Shown: one piece after another, positions 1 through 8,088 of the stretch
How the letters are laid out: each line of letters begins with the position of its first letter
How positions within the stretch are numbered: position 1 is the stretch's first letter
Source: Winogradskyella eckloniae
GTDB lineage: Bacteria > Bacteroidota > Bacteroidia > Flavobacteriales > Flavobacteriaceae
Direction of reading: 5' to 3'
Assembly: GCF_013249045.1 (NCBI RefSeq)
Contig: NZ_JABRWP010000007.1
Coordinates: forward strand, 114,807-178,806
DNA length: 64,000 bases
Program-made: the position numbers and the translations under genes
Notes under the pieces: model-generated
Seen by the model: the letters and a program-made list of their open reading frames with translations, nothing else
Told to the model about the DNA's origin: nothing
Databases searched by the model: none

Positions 1-127
1 TTGCGCTCGGATATTTAGTATATAGGGCATCTATAAATGGCGTTTGCGCATTATCTATTGCAGAAACTTTAGGATCTGGCGATTTTCCCCATCCATCTAA
101 AATCATTAAAATAACCTTTTTATTCAT
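1..127 (-). CDS. gpmI: 2,3-bisphosphoglycerate-independent phosphoglycerate mutase, N-terminal part
   Basis: This is the first 42 codons of a gene that runs off the left edge. The start is ATG at 127. The peptide begins MNKKVILMILDGWG and continues with a DNAQTPF-like stretch. The LxILDGWG motif carries the first metal-binding aspartate of cofactor-independent phosphoglycerate mutase, which interconverts 3- and 2-phosphoglycerate in glycolysis. The catalytic serine lies just beyond this fragment. It is divergent from the ankyrin gene, with about 264 bp of AT-rich DNA between them. Confidence 0.85.
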   Translation of the reverse strand, partial: MNKKVILMILDGWGKSPDPKVSAIDNAQTPFIDALYTKYPSA

Positions 128-391
128 GTGTAAATATTTTATGTATCAAAGATAATACATACAACACTATAACAATTCTGTATCTTAAAAAAAATTAATA
201 GGTTAACTCATTTTTATATTTATGTAACCTGTTGGTGTTCTTAATATTACATTTTATGATTGTGTTAACATATTTGTTTTCAAAGCGTTAAAGAAATGTT
301 ATAAAATAATATTTACTGTAACAGTTTGAATGTAATGTCGTCTATTTAGTATAATCAAAAAACAAATCAGTAATATTAAAAATCTTTCATC

Positions 392-787
392 ATGAAAAAA
401 TCAGTAGTAGTTTTAGCCTTATCATTAGGCTTTACAATGAGTAATTTAAATGCATCAAACGTTGTTTTGTCTTCACATGTTAATGACGTTATTGTTCAAA
501 CTGTAGAAATTAGTCCATTATGCAAAGCTGTTGCCACAGGTAACACAGAAGAAGTAAAAAAATTAATAAATAATGGAGCAGATGTTAATGCCAAATCTAA
601 TGGCATGATGCCAATTCATTATGCGGCAAAATATAATCGTGTAGAATTAATAAAAGTATTAATCACAGCAGGTTCTGAAATACATAAAGCTTGTGACCAA
701 GGTTATACAGCATTAACAATTGCTAAAAATGCAAAAGCAAAAGACGCAGCATTATTTTTAAAGCGTTTTAAAAAGAAAACTGCCTAG
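392..787 (+). CDS. exported ankyrin-repeat protein
   Basis: A 131-residue protein with an N-terminal signal peptide (MKKS, then a hydrophobic stretch to about residue 21). It is followed by two to three ankyrin repeats: one near residues 44-72 with NNGADVNAKSNGMMPIHYAA, a second near 73-105, and a degenerate last one near 105-125. Ankyrin repeats mediate protein-protein contacts; here the protein would act in the periplasm or outside the cell. A strong hairpin terminator follows. The partner and role cannot be told from sequence. The preceding 264 bp hold no ORF, only a promoter region. Confidence 0.8.
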   Translation: MKKSVVVLALSLGFTMSNLNASNVVLSSHVNDVIVQTVEISPLCKAVATGNTEEVKKLINNGADVNAKSNGMMPIHYAAKYNRVELIKVLITAGSEIHKACDQGYTALTIAKNAKAKDAALFLKRFKKKTA

Positions 788-815
788 GAGTAGGTAATTA
801 TTTGAGTTAGTTAGT

Positions 816-846
816 TAAAAAAAGCGTCCATTAGGATGCTTTTTTG
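816..846. terminator. bidirectional hairpin terminator
   Basis: The inverted repeat AAAAAAGCgTCC / GGAtGCTTTTTT with a short loop has A and T tracts at both ends. It can therefore end transcription of the ankyrin gene (+) and of the convergent M48 protease gene (-). The M48 stop codon lies inside it. Confidence 0.8.
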
Positions 847-1598
847 TATTTAGAAATAGCCTCTCTTATTTTTTCAATTCTATTTTCGGGATCGGGATGT
901 GTACTTTGCATTTCAGGAACTCGATTTGGTCCTGCTGCAGCTTTAAGAATTTCCATTACACCTATCATTTCTTCTGGATTATAGCCTGCGTCCATCATAA
1001 AAATTACGCCAAGTTCATCACTTTCTAGCTCGTCACCTCTTCCGTTTTTAAGTAATGATCCGTTACCAATTTGTTGGGCTACACCACCCATATCTATTGC
1101 AGAACTACCCATAGCTAATGTTTTCCAAAAATTAGCATTTGTTATACGTTCGTTTGAGTGTTTGCCTAAGACATGGCCTATTTCATGGCCTAAAACGCCT
1201 GCTAATTGATCTTCGTTTTCTAATTGAGAAAATAAGGCATATGTTATAAAAATTTGTCCACCTGGTAAAGCAAAAGCGTTTATTGTATTTTGGTCTGCTA
1301 ACAGATGAAATTCGTATTTGTAAGGTGTATTTTTAGCTAAACTACTATTCACTAATTTATTGCCTACATTGTCTACAAAAGCTTGGTATTCTGTGTTTGG
1401 GTGTAATCCACCATGTTGTTGAGCCATGCCAGGCGCACTTTGTAATCCTATAGCTATTTCTTCTTGTGGCGATAAAGATATGGCTTGTTTTTTACCTGTA
1501 TAAGGGTTCACTTCTTCTTGACTACATTTTCTTAAGAAAGCAAAACCAGCTATTGCTACGAATATTAAAATACGTATTTTAAAATTACCTCTTCTCAT
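831..1598 (-). CDS. M48-family zinc metalloprotease, membrane-anchored
   Basis: A 255-residue protein. Residues 8-22 are a hydrophobic anchor or signal. KC at 24-25 is only a weak lipobox, so lipidation is uncertain. The zinc-binding motif HEIGH is at 138-142 and the third ligand is in ELESD near 190-194. The M48 C-terminal motif STHPDPENR is near 233-241. Family members such as LoiP/BepA degrade misfolded outer-membrane proteins in the periplasm. This short form has no TPR domain, so it resembles LoiP more than BepA. It is convergent with the ankyrin gene. Confidence 0.88.
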   Translation of the reverse strand: MRRGNFKIRILIFVAIAGFAFLRKCSQEEVNPYTGKKQAISLSPQEEIAIGLQSAPGMAQQHGGLHPNTEYQAFVDNVGNKLVNSSLAKNTPYKYEFHLLADQNTINAFALPGGQIFITYALFSQLENEDQLAGVLGHEIGHVLGKHSNERITNANFWKTLAMGSSAIDMGGVAQQIGNGSLLKNGRGDELESDELGVIFMMDAGYNPEEMIGVMEILKAAAGPNRVPEMQSTHPDPENRIEKIREAISKYKKAS

Positions 1599-1741
1599 AA
1601 TTGATGGATTAATGGGTTCAATTTACAAAAGTTTGACACATGTTTTGCCTTAAAGTCATCGATTTAGATTAAAATGTATTCCTTTTTTACGATAAAACCC
1701 TACTTTATTATCATAAAAATACTATACTTTTAGTCTTTAAA

Positions 1742-2176
1742 ATGTCAAAGATGGATTACCAATTTAAAATACTGTCTAACCAAGATTTAGAGCAAATTAT
1801 CCCTTTGGTTTTTGAACTCAATGCATCTAAAGTAAGTATGGAAATATTGAGAGCTCGATTTAATGAAATGAAAAATCAAAATTATAAATGTGCTATTATC
1901 TCGCTAGATAAAGACGTTGTTGGTGTGACGGGTTTATGGTTTAGTACAAGACATTACATTGGTAAATCAGTAGAATTAGATCATGTTTACATAAAACCAG
2001 AACATAGAGGTAGTGGCTTAGGAAAACGGTTTATGGCTTGGATTAATAATTATGTTGTAGAACATGGTTGTAAAGCAATAGAGCTCAATACCTATGTGCA
2101 AAATTACCCTTCTCATAAATTTTATTATAACGAAGGGTTTGAAATTTTAGGATATCACTTCTTAAAAAAGCTCTAG
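1742..2176 (+). CDS. GNAT-family N-acetyltransferase
   Basis: A 144-residue protein matching a single GNAT domain. The acetyl-CoA pyrophosphate-binding loop is visible as HRGSGLGKR near residues 90-98, preceded by the beta-strand VELDHVYIKPE. The C-terminal part (FYYNEGFEILGYHF) is the usual beta6-beta7 region. It would transfer an acetyl group from acetyl-CoA to a primary amine; the substrate cannot be predicted. It ends only 2 bp from the stop of the convergent dipeptidase gene. Confidence 0.85.
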   Translation: MSKMDYQFKILSNQDLEQIIPLVFELNASKVSMEILRARFNEMKNQNYKCAIISLDKDVVGVTGLWFSTRHYIGKSVELDHVYIKPEHRGSGLGKRFMAWINNYVVEHGCKAIELNTYVQNYPSHKFYYNEGFEILGYHFLKKL

Positions 2177-2178
2177 TG

Positions 2179-2886
2179 TTATTTTAAAAACTCTAAGTTA
2201 GCATTTGTGTGTATTTCATAAGGCTGTTTTCCGTATTCAAAAATTCTAGCCTCTAAGTTCCCTTTTAATGTTACACAACTGCCTTTAACATCGATCCAGC
2301 TACCTTCTCTAAGTCCAATTACAGGTTGTGTGTTAAATGCATGAAACTCCTTAATCCGTGTTTCTCTAGTTTCTCCCATATGTTTGCTACCAACAATTGG
2401 GTCTAAATAATGCGGATTAATATTAAATGGTAACAATCCTAACGTTTTAAAACTTGGCGGATACATAATGGGCATATCGTTAGTAGTATTCATGGTTAAT
2501 CCACAGATGTTGCTACCTGCACTAGTTCCTAAATAAGGTGTTCCGTTATTTACAACGTCTTTTATTACAGACAATGTATTGGTTTTATACAGTTGTGATA
2601 CTAAAACAAACGTGTTTCCTCCACCAACAAAAATTCCTTCCGCATTTTCAATAGCGTCTATTGGATTTTCAAATTGATGAATCCCAATAACGGTTTTACC
2701 AATAGATGCAAAGGCTTTTGCTGCAATAGCCGTGTACTCATCATGTGTAATTCCTCCAGGACGTGCATAAGGAATAAACAAAATGTTATTCGCAGAATTA
2801 AAATGAAGTTTTAATTCCTCTAATAAATAGTCTAAATAGCCACTACCATGAATTGTAGATGTGCTAGCAATAATTAATGATTTCAA
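2179..2886 (-). CDS. pepE: dipeptidase E (peptidase family S51)
   Basis: PepE hydrolyses dipeptides with N-terminal aspartate in the cytoplasm. The sequence shows FIPYARPGG near the N-terminus, VGGGNTFVL, the nucleophile motif GTSAGSN, NDMPIMYPPSF, and NPHY. These match E. coli PepE motif for motif, and the length is close (235 residues against 229). I chose TTG at 2886 (KSLIIAST follows) because homology begins there. An in-frame ATG at 2973 would add 29 residues, but they consist of hydrophobic sequence and a lysine run encoded by a 21-nt poly-A tract. Confidence 0.85.
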   Translation of the reverse strand: MKSLIIASTSTIHGSGYLDYLLEELKLHFNSANNILFIPYARPGGITHDEYTAIAAKAFASIGKTVIGIHQFENPIDAIENAEGIFVGGGNTFVLVSQLYKTNTLSVIKDVVNNGTPYLGTSAGSNICGLTMNTTNDMPIMYPPSFKTLGLLPFNINPHYLDPIVGSKHMGETRETRIKEFHAFNTQPVIGLREGSWIDVKGSCVTLKGNLEARIFEYGKQPYEIHTNANLEFLK

Positions 2887-2892
2887 ATTTGA

Positions 2893-2913
2893 TTTTTTTT
2901 TTTTTTTTTTTTT
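2893..2913. repeat. 21-nt poly-T/poly-A homopolymer
   Basis: An uninterrupted run of 21 T on the + strand, which is poly-A in the pepE transcript. It lies 6 bp upstream of the likely TTG start of pepE and inside the longer alternative reading frame. A run this long is prone to slipped-strand length change, and also to sequencing error. Confidence 0.95.
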
Positions 2914-3049
2914 GAAAAATAGGAATTCTATATTGTATTGAAAAATTATTGCCTGTAGAAATCCACAAATCATTTAACAAAAGTTTGATTATCTTTTTTC
3001 TGTTTTTTAAAATATAAAGCCGAACTTTATAGAACCAACCCATTAAATT

Positions 3050-3886
3050 ATGAAATCAATTTTACTAATCATAGGTTTGGCCATTTCAATATCTATGCAC
3101 GCTCAAGACATAGACAGAGTTTCCGTAAATGGTAGAATTGTTGTGGCATCAGAGGATAAAGAAGGCGTTACTGTGTATAATTCTTCTTCTAATAAAGGCA
3201 CTATAACTGATGAAAATGGTGTTTTTAAAATCGCTGTGGCCCTTAATGATGTTGTAGAGTTTGGAGCTCTTCAGTTTAAAGATTTTAATGTTATTATCTC
3301 AGAAAGTGTCATTGAGTCAAAGCAGTTAACAGTAATCTTAGTAGAAGAAGTTAATAAGTTAGATGAAGTGGTCTTGCTGCCATTTGGATTAACAGGGAAC
3401 TTAAATACAGATTTTGAAAATGTTAGAACTTATAACGTTGATTTGGATGCCATATATTTTGGATTAGATCATATCGATGAGTTTGAATTCTCTGCAGATT
3501 ATAAAACCGAAGCCGAAAATTTAGCGTTTAATGAGTATCATCCAAGGATGGAGCATATGTTAAATTTAATTAATGTCACTGGTTTTTTAATGAAACAAAT
3601 TGTAAACATTGATGGTGTTAGCCTCGATCATATTAAGTTTAAATCCGAAAAGGAAAAACAACACATTGAAAAAACACCGTTTAAAAAAGCCTTAGACGAC
3701 TATAGTGTTAATTTTGTACATACCAATTTTAATATACCCTTAAATCAAATCGAAGCTTTTACCGACTATGTGGAGACAGAGGGTGTTGATGAATCATTGT
3801 TTGATGATGATAAGGAAATGCAATTATTAGAACGCATCACGCAATTAAGCAAATCTTTCTTAACAACAATCAGTGAAAAAGATTAG
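3050..3886 (+). CDS. exported carboxypeptidase-regulatory-like (CarboxypepD_reg-like) protein
   Basis: A 278-residue protein with a signal peptide ending near HAQ (residue 19). It is followed by a beta-sandwich of the carboxypeptidase regulatory type at about residues 25-110: VNGRIVVASEDKEGVTVYN, then GTITDENGVFKI and VEFGALQFKD. In Bacteroidota this domain normally caps TonB receptors, but here no plug or barrel follows. The rest is unclassified and rich in acidic residues. Its 3' end overlaps the next gene, a paralogue, by 14 bp, so the two are translationally coupled. Function unknown. Confidence 0.75.
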   Translation: MKSILLIIGLAISISMHAQDIDRVSVNGRIVVASEDKEGVTVYNSSSNKGTITDENGVFKIAVALNDVVEFGALQFKDFNVIISESVIESKQLTVILVEEVNKLDEVVLLPFGLTGNLNTDFENVRTYNVDLDAIYFGLDHIDEFEFSADYKTEAENLAFNEYHPRMEHMLNLINVTGFLMKQIVNIDGVSLDHIKFKSEKEKQHIEKTPFKKALDDYSVNFVHTNFNIPLNQIEAFTDYVETEGVDESLFDDDKEMQLLERITQLSKSFLTTISEKD

Positions 3887-4661
3887 AATAATAACATTTT
3901 TTACGATTATTTTAAGTCTAAGTTTACAGGCGCAATCTAAGGAACTTCAAGGTCAACTCATAGCTAATGATGATGTAGATGGACTTCATATTCAAAATAA
4001 ATCTCAAGCAAAATATACCATTTCTAAATCCGATGGTAGTTTTATAATAGAAGCAAAGGCCACAGACACTTTAGTGATTTCTGGTGTGCGGTATAAGAAA
4101 CAAGAATATATTATCACAGCAGCTATCGTAGAGCAAGGCATGTGCAATATATACCTTACCGAAAATGTAAGTGAGTTAAAAGAAGTTGTGGTTGGTAAAA
4201 TATTAACAGGAAGTTTAGAGTCTGATGTTGAAAACTCAGATGCTAAAACAGAAATAAATTTTTATGACCTCGGAATTCCAGGTTATAAAGGAAAACCATT
4301 AACCCAGAACGAACGCAAATTACACGATGCAGATGGAGGAGGTCCAATTTATACGGGATTAGGAGTTAATGTTCATAAATTACTCAACAGAGTGAGTGGT
4401 AGAACAAAAAAACTAAAAAATATTGTAGAATTAGATAATAGAGATGCTTGTAGTAAACGATTGCAACGCGATTATGAATCTATACTTTTTGAAAAAGATA
4501 CATTAACCGAGAATCTAAGAATAGAGTATTTTTTATATTGCCAAGAAGATGAAGAATTCTTAAACTTGTGCAATGCAAATAACGAGTTAAAATTGCTCGA
4601 GTTTTTGCAAATTAAATTAGTAGCATATCGAGAAAATAGAAAATCGGTAACCCAAGATTAA
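3873..4661 (+). CDS. exported carboxypeptidase-regulatory-like protein, paralogue of the preceding gene
   Basis: A 262-residue protein with a signal peptide (ends near LQAQ, residue 21) and the same domain order as its upstream neighbour. The beta-sandwich carries a SKSDGSFIIEA motif, then SELKEVVVGKILTGSLESDVEN, which lines up with NKLDEVVLLPFGLTGNLNTDFEN of the neighbour. It starts inside the neighbour's last codons (14 bp overlap). The pair looks like an old tandem duplication. Surface or periplasmic location is inferred; no enzymatic motif is visible. Confidence 0.75.
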   Translation: MKKIRIITFFTIILSLSLQAQSKELQGQLIANDDVDGLHIQNKSQAKYTISKSDGSFIIEAKATDTLVISGVRYKKQEYIITAAIVEQGMCNIYLTENVSELKEVVVGKILTGSLESDVENSDAKTEINFYDLGIPGYKGKPLTQNERKLHDADGGGPIYTGLGVNVHKLLNRVSGRTKKLKNIVELDNRDACSKRLQRDYESILFEKDTLTENLRIEYFLYCQEDEEFLNLCNANNELKLLEFLQIKLVAYRENRKSVTQD

Positions 4662-4708
4662 TTTTTGGAATACGTTTTGAGGGACCAAAAAGAACTATAA
4701 AAATATTT

Positions 4709-5215
4709 ATGAAATCATTACAGTTATTAATAGCCTTTTTAATGCTTCCACTTTTTATATCTAACCAAAGTTCGCATGAATATTACGTAAGTGTTACAAA
4801 AATTGAATATTCAAAAAAGGACGAAAGTCTTCAAATCATAAGTCAAATATTTATCAATGATTTTGAAACCTTATTGCGCAAACGATACGATGATAAAATC
4901 ACATTAGATTCGGGTCAAGAGTCTGAAACAGTAGAGACCTATATGAAGCGCTACCTCGAAGATAAATTAAAAGTTAAAGTCAACGGGTTAAACGTTAAAT
5001 TTAATTTTATAGGTAAAGAATATAAAGATGATATTACATATTGTTATTTAGAAGTAGAAAATATATCTGAAATAAAATCCTTAGAAGTCACTAATACCAT
5101 ATTATTCGACGTGTTTTCCGAGCAACAAAATATTTTAAGAATGAAGCTGTTAGGTAAACACAAGAGTTTTTTATTGGTGCCAGATAATGACACCTGTGCG
5201 TTAAACTTTAAATAA
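4709..5215 (+). CDS. DUF6702-like exported protein
   Basis: A 168-residue protein with a short hydrophobic leader, then HEYYVSVTKIEYS and a long beta-rich region (FINDFETLLRKRY, KVKVNGLNVKFNFIGKEYKDD, CYLEVENI). This pattern matches the Bacteroidota DUF6702 family as I remember it. These genes commonly sit next to an M1-type aminopeptidase, as here (66 bp to the next gene). Molecular function is unknown. Same strand as the two paralogues upstream, 47 bp away, so probably one transcription unit. Confidence 0.7.
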   Translation: MKSLQLLIAFLMLPLFISNQSSHEYYVSVTKIEYSKKDESLQIISQIFINDFETLLRKRYDDKITLDSGQESETVETYMKRYLEDKLKVKVNGLNVKFNFIGKEYKDDITYCYLEVENISEIKSLEVTNTILFDVFSEQQNILRMKLLGKHKSFLLVPDNDTCALNFK

Positions 5216-5280
5216 AAAACTTTGTAAGCCGTCTTAAATTCTTATTTTAGGCTTCACTTTTAAACACAACTAATTTATTT

Positions 5281-7578
5281 ATGAAAATCACTAAGTATTT
5301 CTTATGCATTTTGCTATGTTCATCATTTAGTATTTATGCTCAAGATGAGGTAAAAGAAGAGCGTCAACCTGGTCATACCAACGAAAATAAGTTTAAGCAA
5401 CTTTATGATGAGTTTGCTACACCAAATATGTTTAGAACGGGTTCGGGAGCTCCAGGGCCAGCATATTATCAGCAACAAGCTGATTATAAAATGGATATTG
5501 AAATCGATGATGTTAATGCAAAGCTTTTTGGTAACGAAACCATTACTTATACCAACAATTCACCAGATGATTTAAAATACCTTTGGGTACAATTAGATCA
5601 AAATATGCGTGCTAGAGACTCTAAAACACCACTTATTCGTTCATCTGGTATTGCGCCAGCATCTTCATCTTCAAGAGCAGTAAGTTCTTATTTAAAAGAA
5701 TCCTTTGATGGTGGTTTTAATATAGAACATGTAAAAGATGTAAACGGAAAAGATTTAGAACATACTATTAATCGTACCATGATGCGTGTAGAATTACCGA
5801 GTGTTTTAAAATCAGGAGGTAAGTTTTCTTTTCAAATTAAATGGTGGTATAACATTAATGATCACGTAAAGGATGGTGGACGTTCTGGATACGAGTATTT
5901 TGAGGAAAATGATAATCGCATCTATGTCATGGCTCAGTTTTATCCACGAATGGCTGTATATAATGATGTAGAAGGTTGGCAGAATTCTCAATTTTGGGGA
6001 CGCGATGAGTTTGCATTGCCATTTGGAAATTTTGATGTTAATATTACAGTGCCTGCAGATCATATCTTAGATGGTACAGGATATTTAGTAAACCGAGAAG
6101 ACGTGTTTACCAAAGAAATGATGAAACGTTTTAAGAAAGCGAAAAAATCATACGACGAACCTGTTATGATAGTCACACAAGAAGAGGCTGAGGTTACAGA
6201 AAAATCGAAGAGTAAGAAGAAAAAGACCTGGAAACTGTCTGCACAGATGGTCCGTGATTTTGGTTTTGCAACCTCGCGTAAGTTTTTATGGGATATGATG
6301 GCTGTAAAAATTGGAGAAAAAGACGTGATGGCTGTGTCTTTATATTCTAAAGAAGGAAATCCATTATGGGAACAATGGTCTACTAAGGCTGTGGCGAGTA
6401 CATTAAAGTCGTATTCGCGTATGACCTTTGATTACCCTTACCACAAAGCAATCTCTGTACATGCTCCAATGGGCATGGAATACCCAATGATTTGTTACAA
6501 TTTTGGTCGTCCAGATAGAGAAGGAAATTATTCTGATAGAACTAAATACGGAATGATTAGTGTAATTATCCATGAAGTTGGTCACAATTTCTTCCCTATG
6601 ATTGTAAACAGTGATGAACGCCAATGGACATGGATGGATGAAGGTCTTAATACTTTTGTACAGTATGTTGCAGAACAAGATTTTGGAGCATGGTATCCTA
6701 AAGCCTTATCGCCAAGTGATAAAGTATATCCTTCTCGCCGTGGACCAGCTAAAAATATTGTGAGATACATGGGCGGAAACCAAGATTACATTGCACCAAT
6801 TATGACCAAAGGTTTAAATACATATCAGTTTGGTAATAATGCCTACAGCAAGCCAGCAACCGGATTAAATATTCTTAGAGAGACCATTATGGGACGTGAT
6901 TTGTTTGATTATTCTTTTAGAGAATATGCAAACCGATGGATGTTTAAGCATCCAACACCAGAAGATTTTTTCCGTACTATGGAAGATGCATCTGCAGTAG
7001 ATTTAGATTGGTTTTGGAGAGGCTGGTTCTACACAACAGATTATACAGATATAGGAATAAAAGACGTAAAGAAATTTGCAGTATCTGCAACGCCTAATGA
7101 AAACGGTAAACAATTAGCAGAGCGTTATAATAGAGATCCAAATAGCTTAGTGTATTTTATTGAAGAAGGTGCAGATGGATATGATGAAGCCATTACAAAA
7201 GGTGAGGCGATTGATGAAGTACCTACTGTAAAAGAATACATCATGGATAACTTCTCTCCAGCAGAACAAAAGGAATTAAAAGAAACACCTAAATTCTTTT
7301 ATCAGATTACTTTTGATAAACCAGGAGGCTTAGTAATGCCAATTATTGTAGAATATGTTTATGCTGATGGCACTAAAGAGCGTGTAACCTATCCTGCACA
7401 AGTGTGGAGACTTAACGATAAAGAAGTAAGTAAAGCTATTGCTACACAAAAGGAAATTGTTTCAATTACTTTAGATCCAGATTTAGAGACAGCAGATGTA
7501 GATACAACAAATAACAGTTGGCCAAAAGAAGAAGTAACGAGTGATTTTGATAAGTTTAAGAAAAAAATAAAAGACTAA
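5281..7578 (+). CDS. exported M1-family aminopeptidase
   Basis: A 765-residue protein with a signal peptide (ends near IYAQ, residue 20). The M1 zinc site is H431-E432-V-G-H435 with the third ligand E454 in WMDEGLNTFV, giving HEXXH-x18-E. A beta-rich N-terminal domain (residues about 60-330) precedes the thermolysin-like domain. An alpha-helical C-terminal domain carries DLDWFWRGWFYTTDYTD. It would remove N-terminal residues from peptides in the periplasm. A hairpin terminator follows at 7601. Confidence 0.9.
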   Translation: MKITKYFLCILLCSSFSIYAQDEVKEERQPGHTNENKFKQLYDEFATPNMFRTGSGAPGPAYYQQQADYKMDIEIDDVNAKLFGNETITYTNNSPDDLKYLWVQLDQNMRARDSKTPLIRSSGIAPASSSSRAVSSYLKESFDGGFNIEHVKDVNGKDLEHTINRTMMRVELPSVLKSGGKFSFQIKWWYNINDHVKDGGRSGYEYFEENDNRIYVMAQFYPRMAVYNDVEGWQNSQFWGRDEFALPFGNFDVNITVPADHILDGTGYLVNREDVFTKEMMKRFKKAKKSYDEPVMIVTQEEAEVTEKSKSKKKKTWKLSAQMVRDFGFATSRKFLWDMMAVKIGEKDVMAVSLYSKEGNPLWEQWSTKAVASTLKSYSRMTFDYPYHKAISVHAPMGMEYPMICYNFGRPDREGNYSDRTKYGMISVIIHEVGHNFFPMIVNSDERQWTWMDEGLNTFVQYVAEQDFGAWYPKALSPSDKVYPSRRGPAKNIVRYMGGNQDYIAPIMTKGLNTYQFGNNAYSKPATGLNILRETIMGRDLFDYSFREYANRWMFKHPTPEDFFRTMEDASAVDLDWFWRGWFYTTDYTDIGIKDVKKFAVSATPNENGKQLAERYNRDPNSLVYFIEEGADGYDEAITKGEAIDEVPTVKEYIMDNFSPAEQKELKETPKFFYQITFDKPGGLVMPIIVEYVYADGTKERVTYPAQVWRLNDKEVSKAIATQKEIVSITLDPDLETADVDTTNNSWPKEEVTSDFDKFKKKIKD

Positions 7579-7600
7579 AACTATTTATTATATAATTTTG

Positions 7601-7631
7601 AGCCGACTTTATTAAAGTCGGCTTTTTTTTA
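7601..7631 (+). terminator. rho-independent terminator after the M1 peptidase
   Basis: AGCCGACTTT-att-AAAGTCGGCT hairpin followed by eight or more T. It lies 23 bp after the M1 peptidase stop codon. Confidence 0.85.
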
Positions 7632-7668
7632 TTTTTAATTTGGCTAGGTATAATACATAAACTCACTT

Positions 7669-7676
7669 TATATTTG
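7669..7676 (+). promoter_or_regulatory. -7 box (TATATTTG) of tatA
   Basis: Exact match to the Bacteroidota primary sigma factor -7 consensus TAnnTTTG. It ends 4 bp before the tatA ATG, so transcription would start at or very near the start codon, giving a nearly leaderless mRNA. No convincing -33 TTTG at the usual spacing was found. Confidence 0.5.
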
Positions 7677-7680
7677 CATT

Positions 7681-7971
7681 ATGATACATCATTTAACATT
7701 ATTATTTATTGGAGGTGCCGAAATAATGGTAATACTACTCGTTGTGGTTATGTTTTTTGGTGCGGATAAACTACCAGAAATTGCACGTGGTTTAGGGAAA
7801 GGAATGCGTCAATTAAAGGATGCTACAAATGATGTTAAGCATGAAATCACTAAAAGTGCTAAGGACAGTAAAATTATAGATACTGAGGTAACCAATAACG
7901 TTAAAGAGGAACTCAATAAAATAAAAGATGACCTAGAAGACTTCACAGGATCATTGAAAAGAGACCGTTAA
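7681..7971 (+). CDS. tatA: Sec-independent protein translocase subunit TatA
   Basis: A 96-residue protein with one N-terminal membrane helix (residues about 8-26). The family hinge FFGADKLPEIARGLGKGMRQLKDA contains the conserved F-G pair and starts the amphipathic helix. A charged C-terminal helix follows. TatA oligomers form the channel that moves folded, cofactor-bearing proteins across the inner membrane. TatC is not in the window. The gene stands alone between a terminator and the subtilase gene, with its own -7 box. Confidence 0.92.
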   Translation: MIHHLTLLFIGGAEIMVILLVVVMFFGADKLPEIARGLGKGMRQLKDATNDVKHEITKSAKDSKIIDTEVTNNVKEELNKIKDDLEDFTGSLKRDR

Positions 7972-8088
7972 ATTTTGCTATTACTAATTACTCACTGTAT
8001 TTTTTGTTAAAATCATAAAATATGCTATAAAATTATACATTATATTTAATATATTTAGGAAATTAATTAATCAACTAAATCTTATTAA

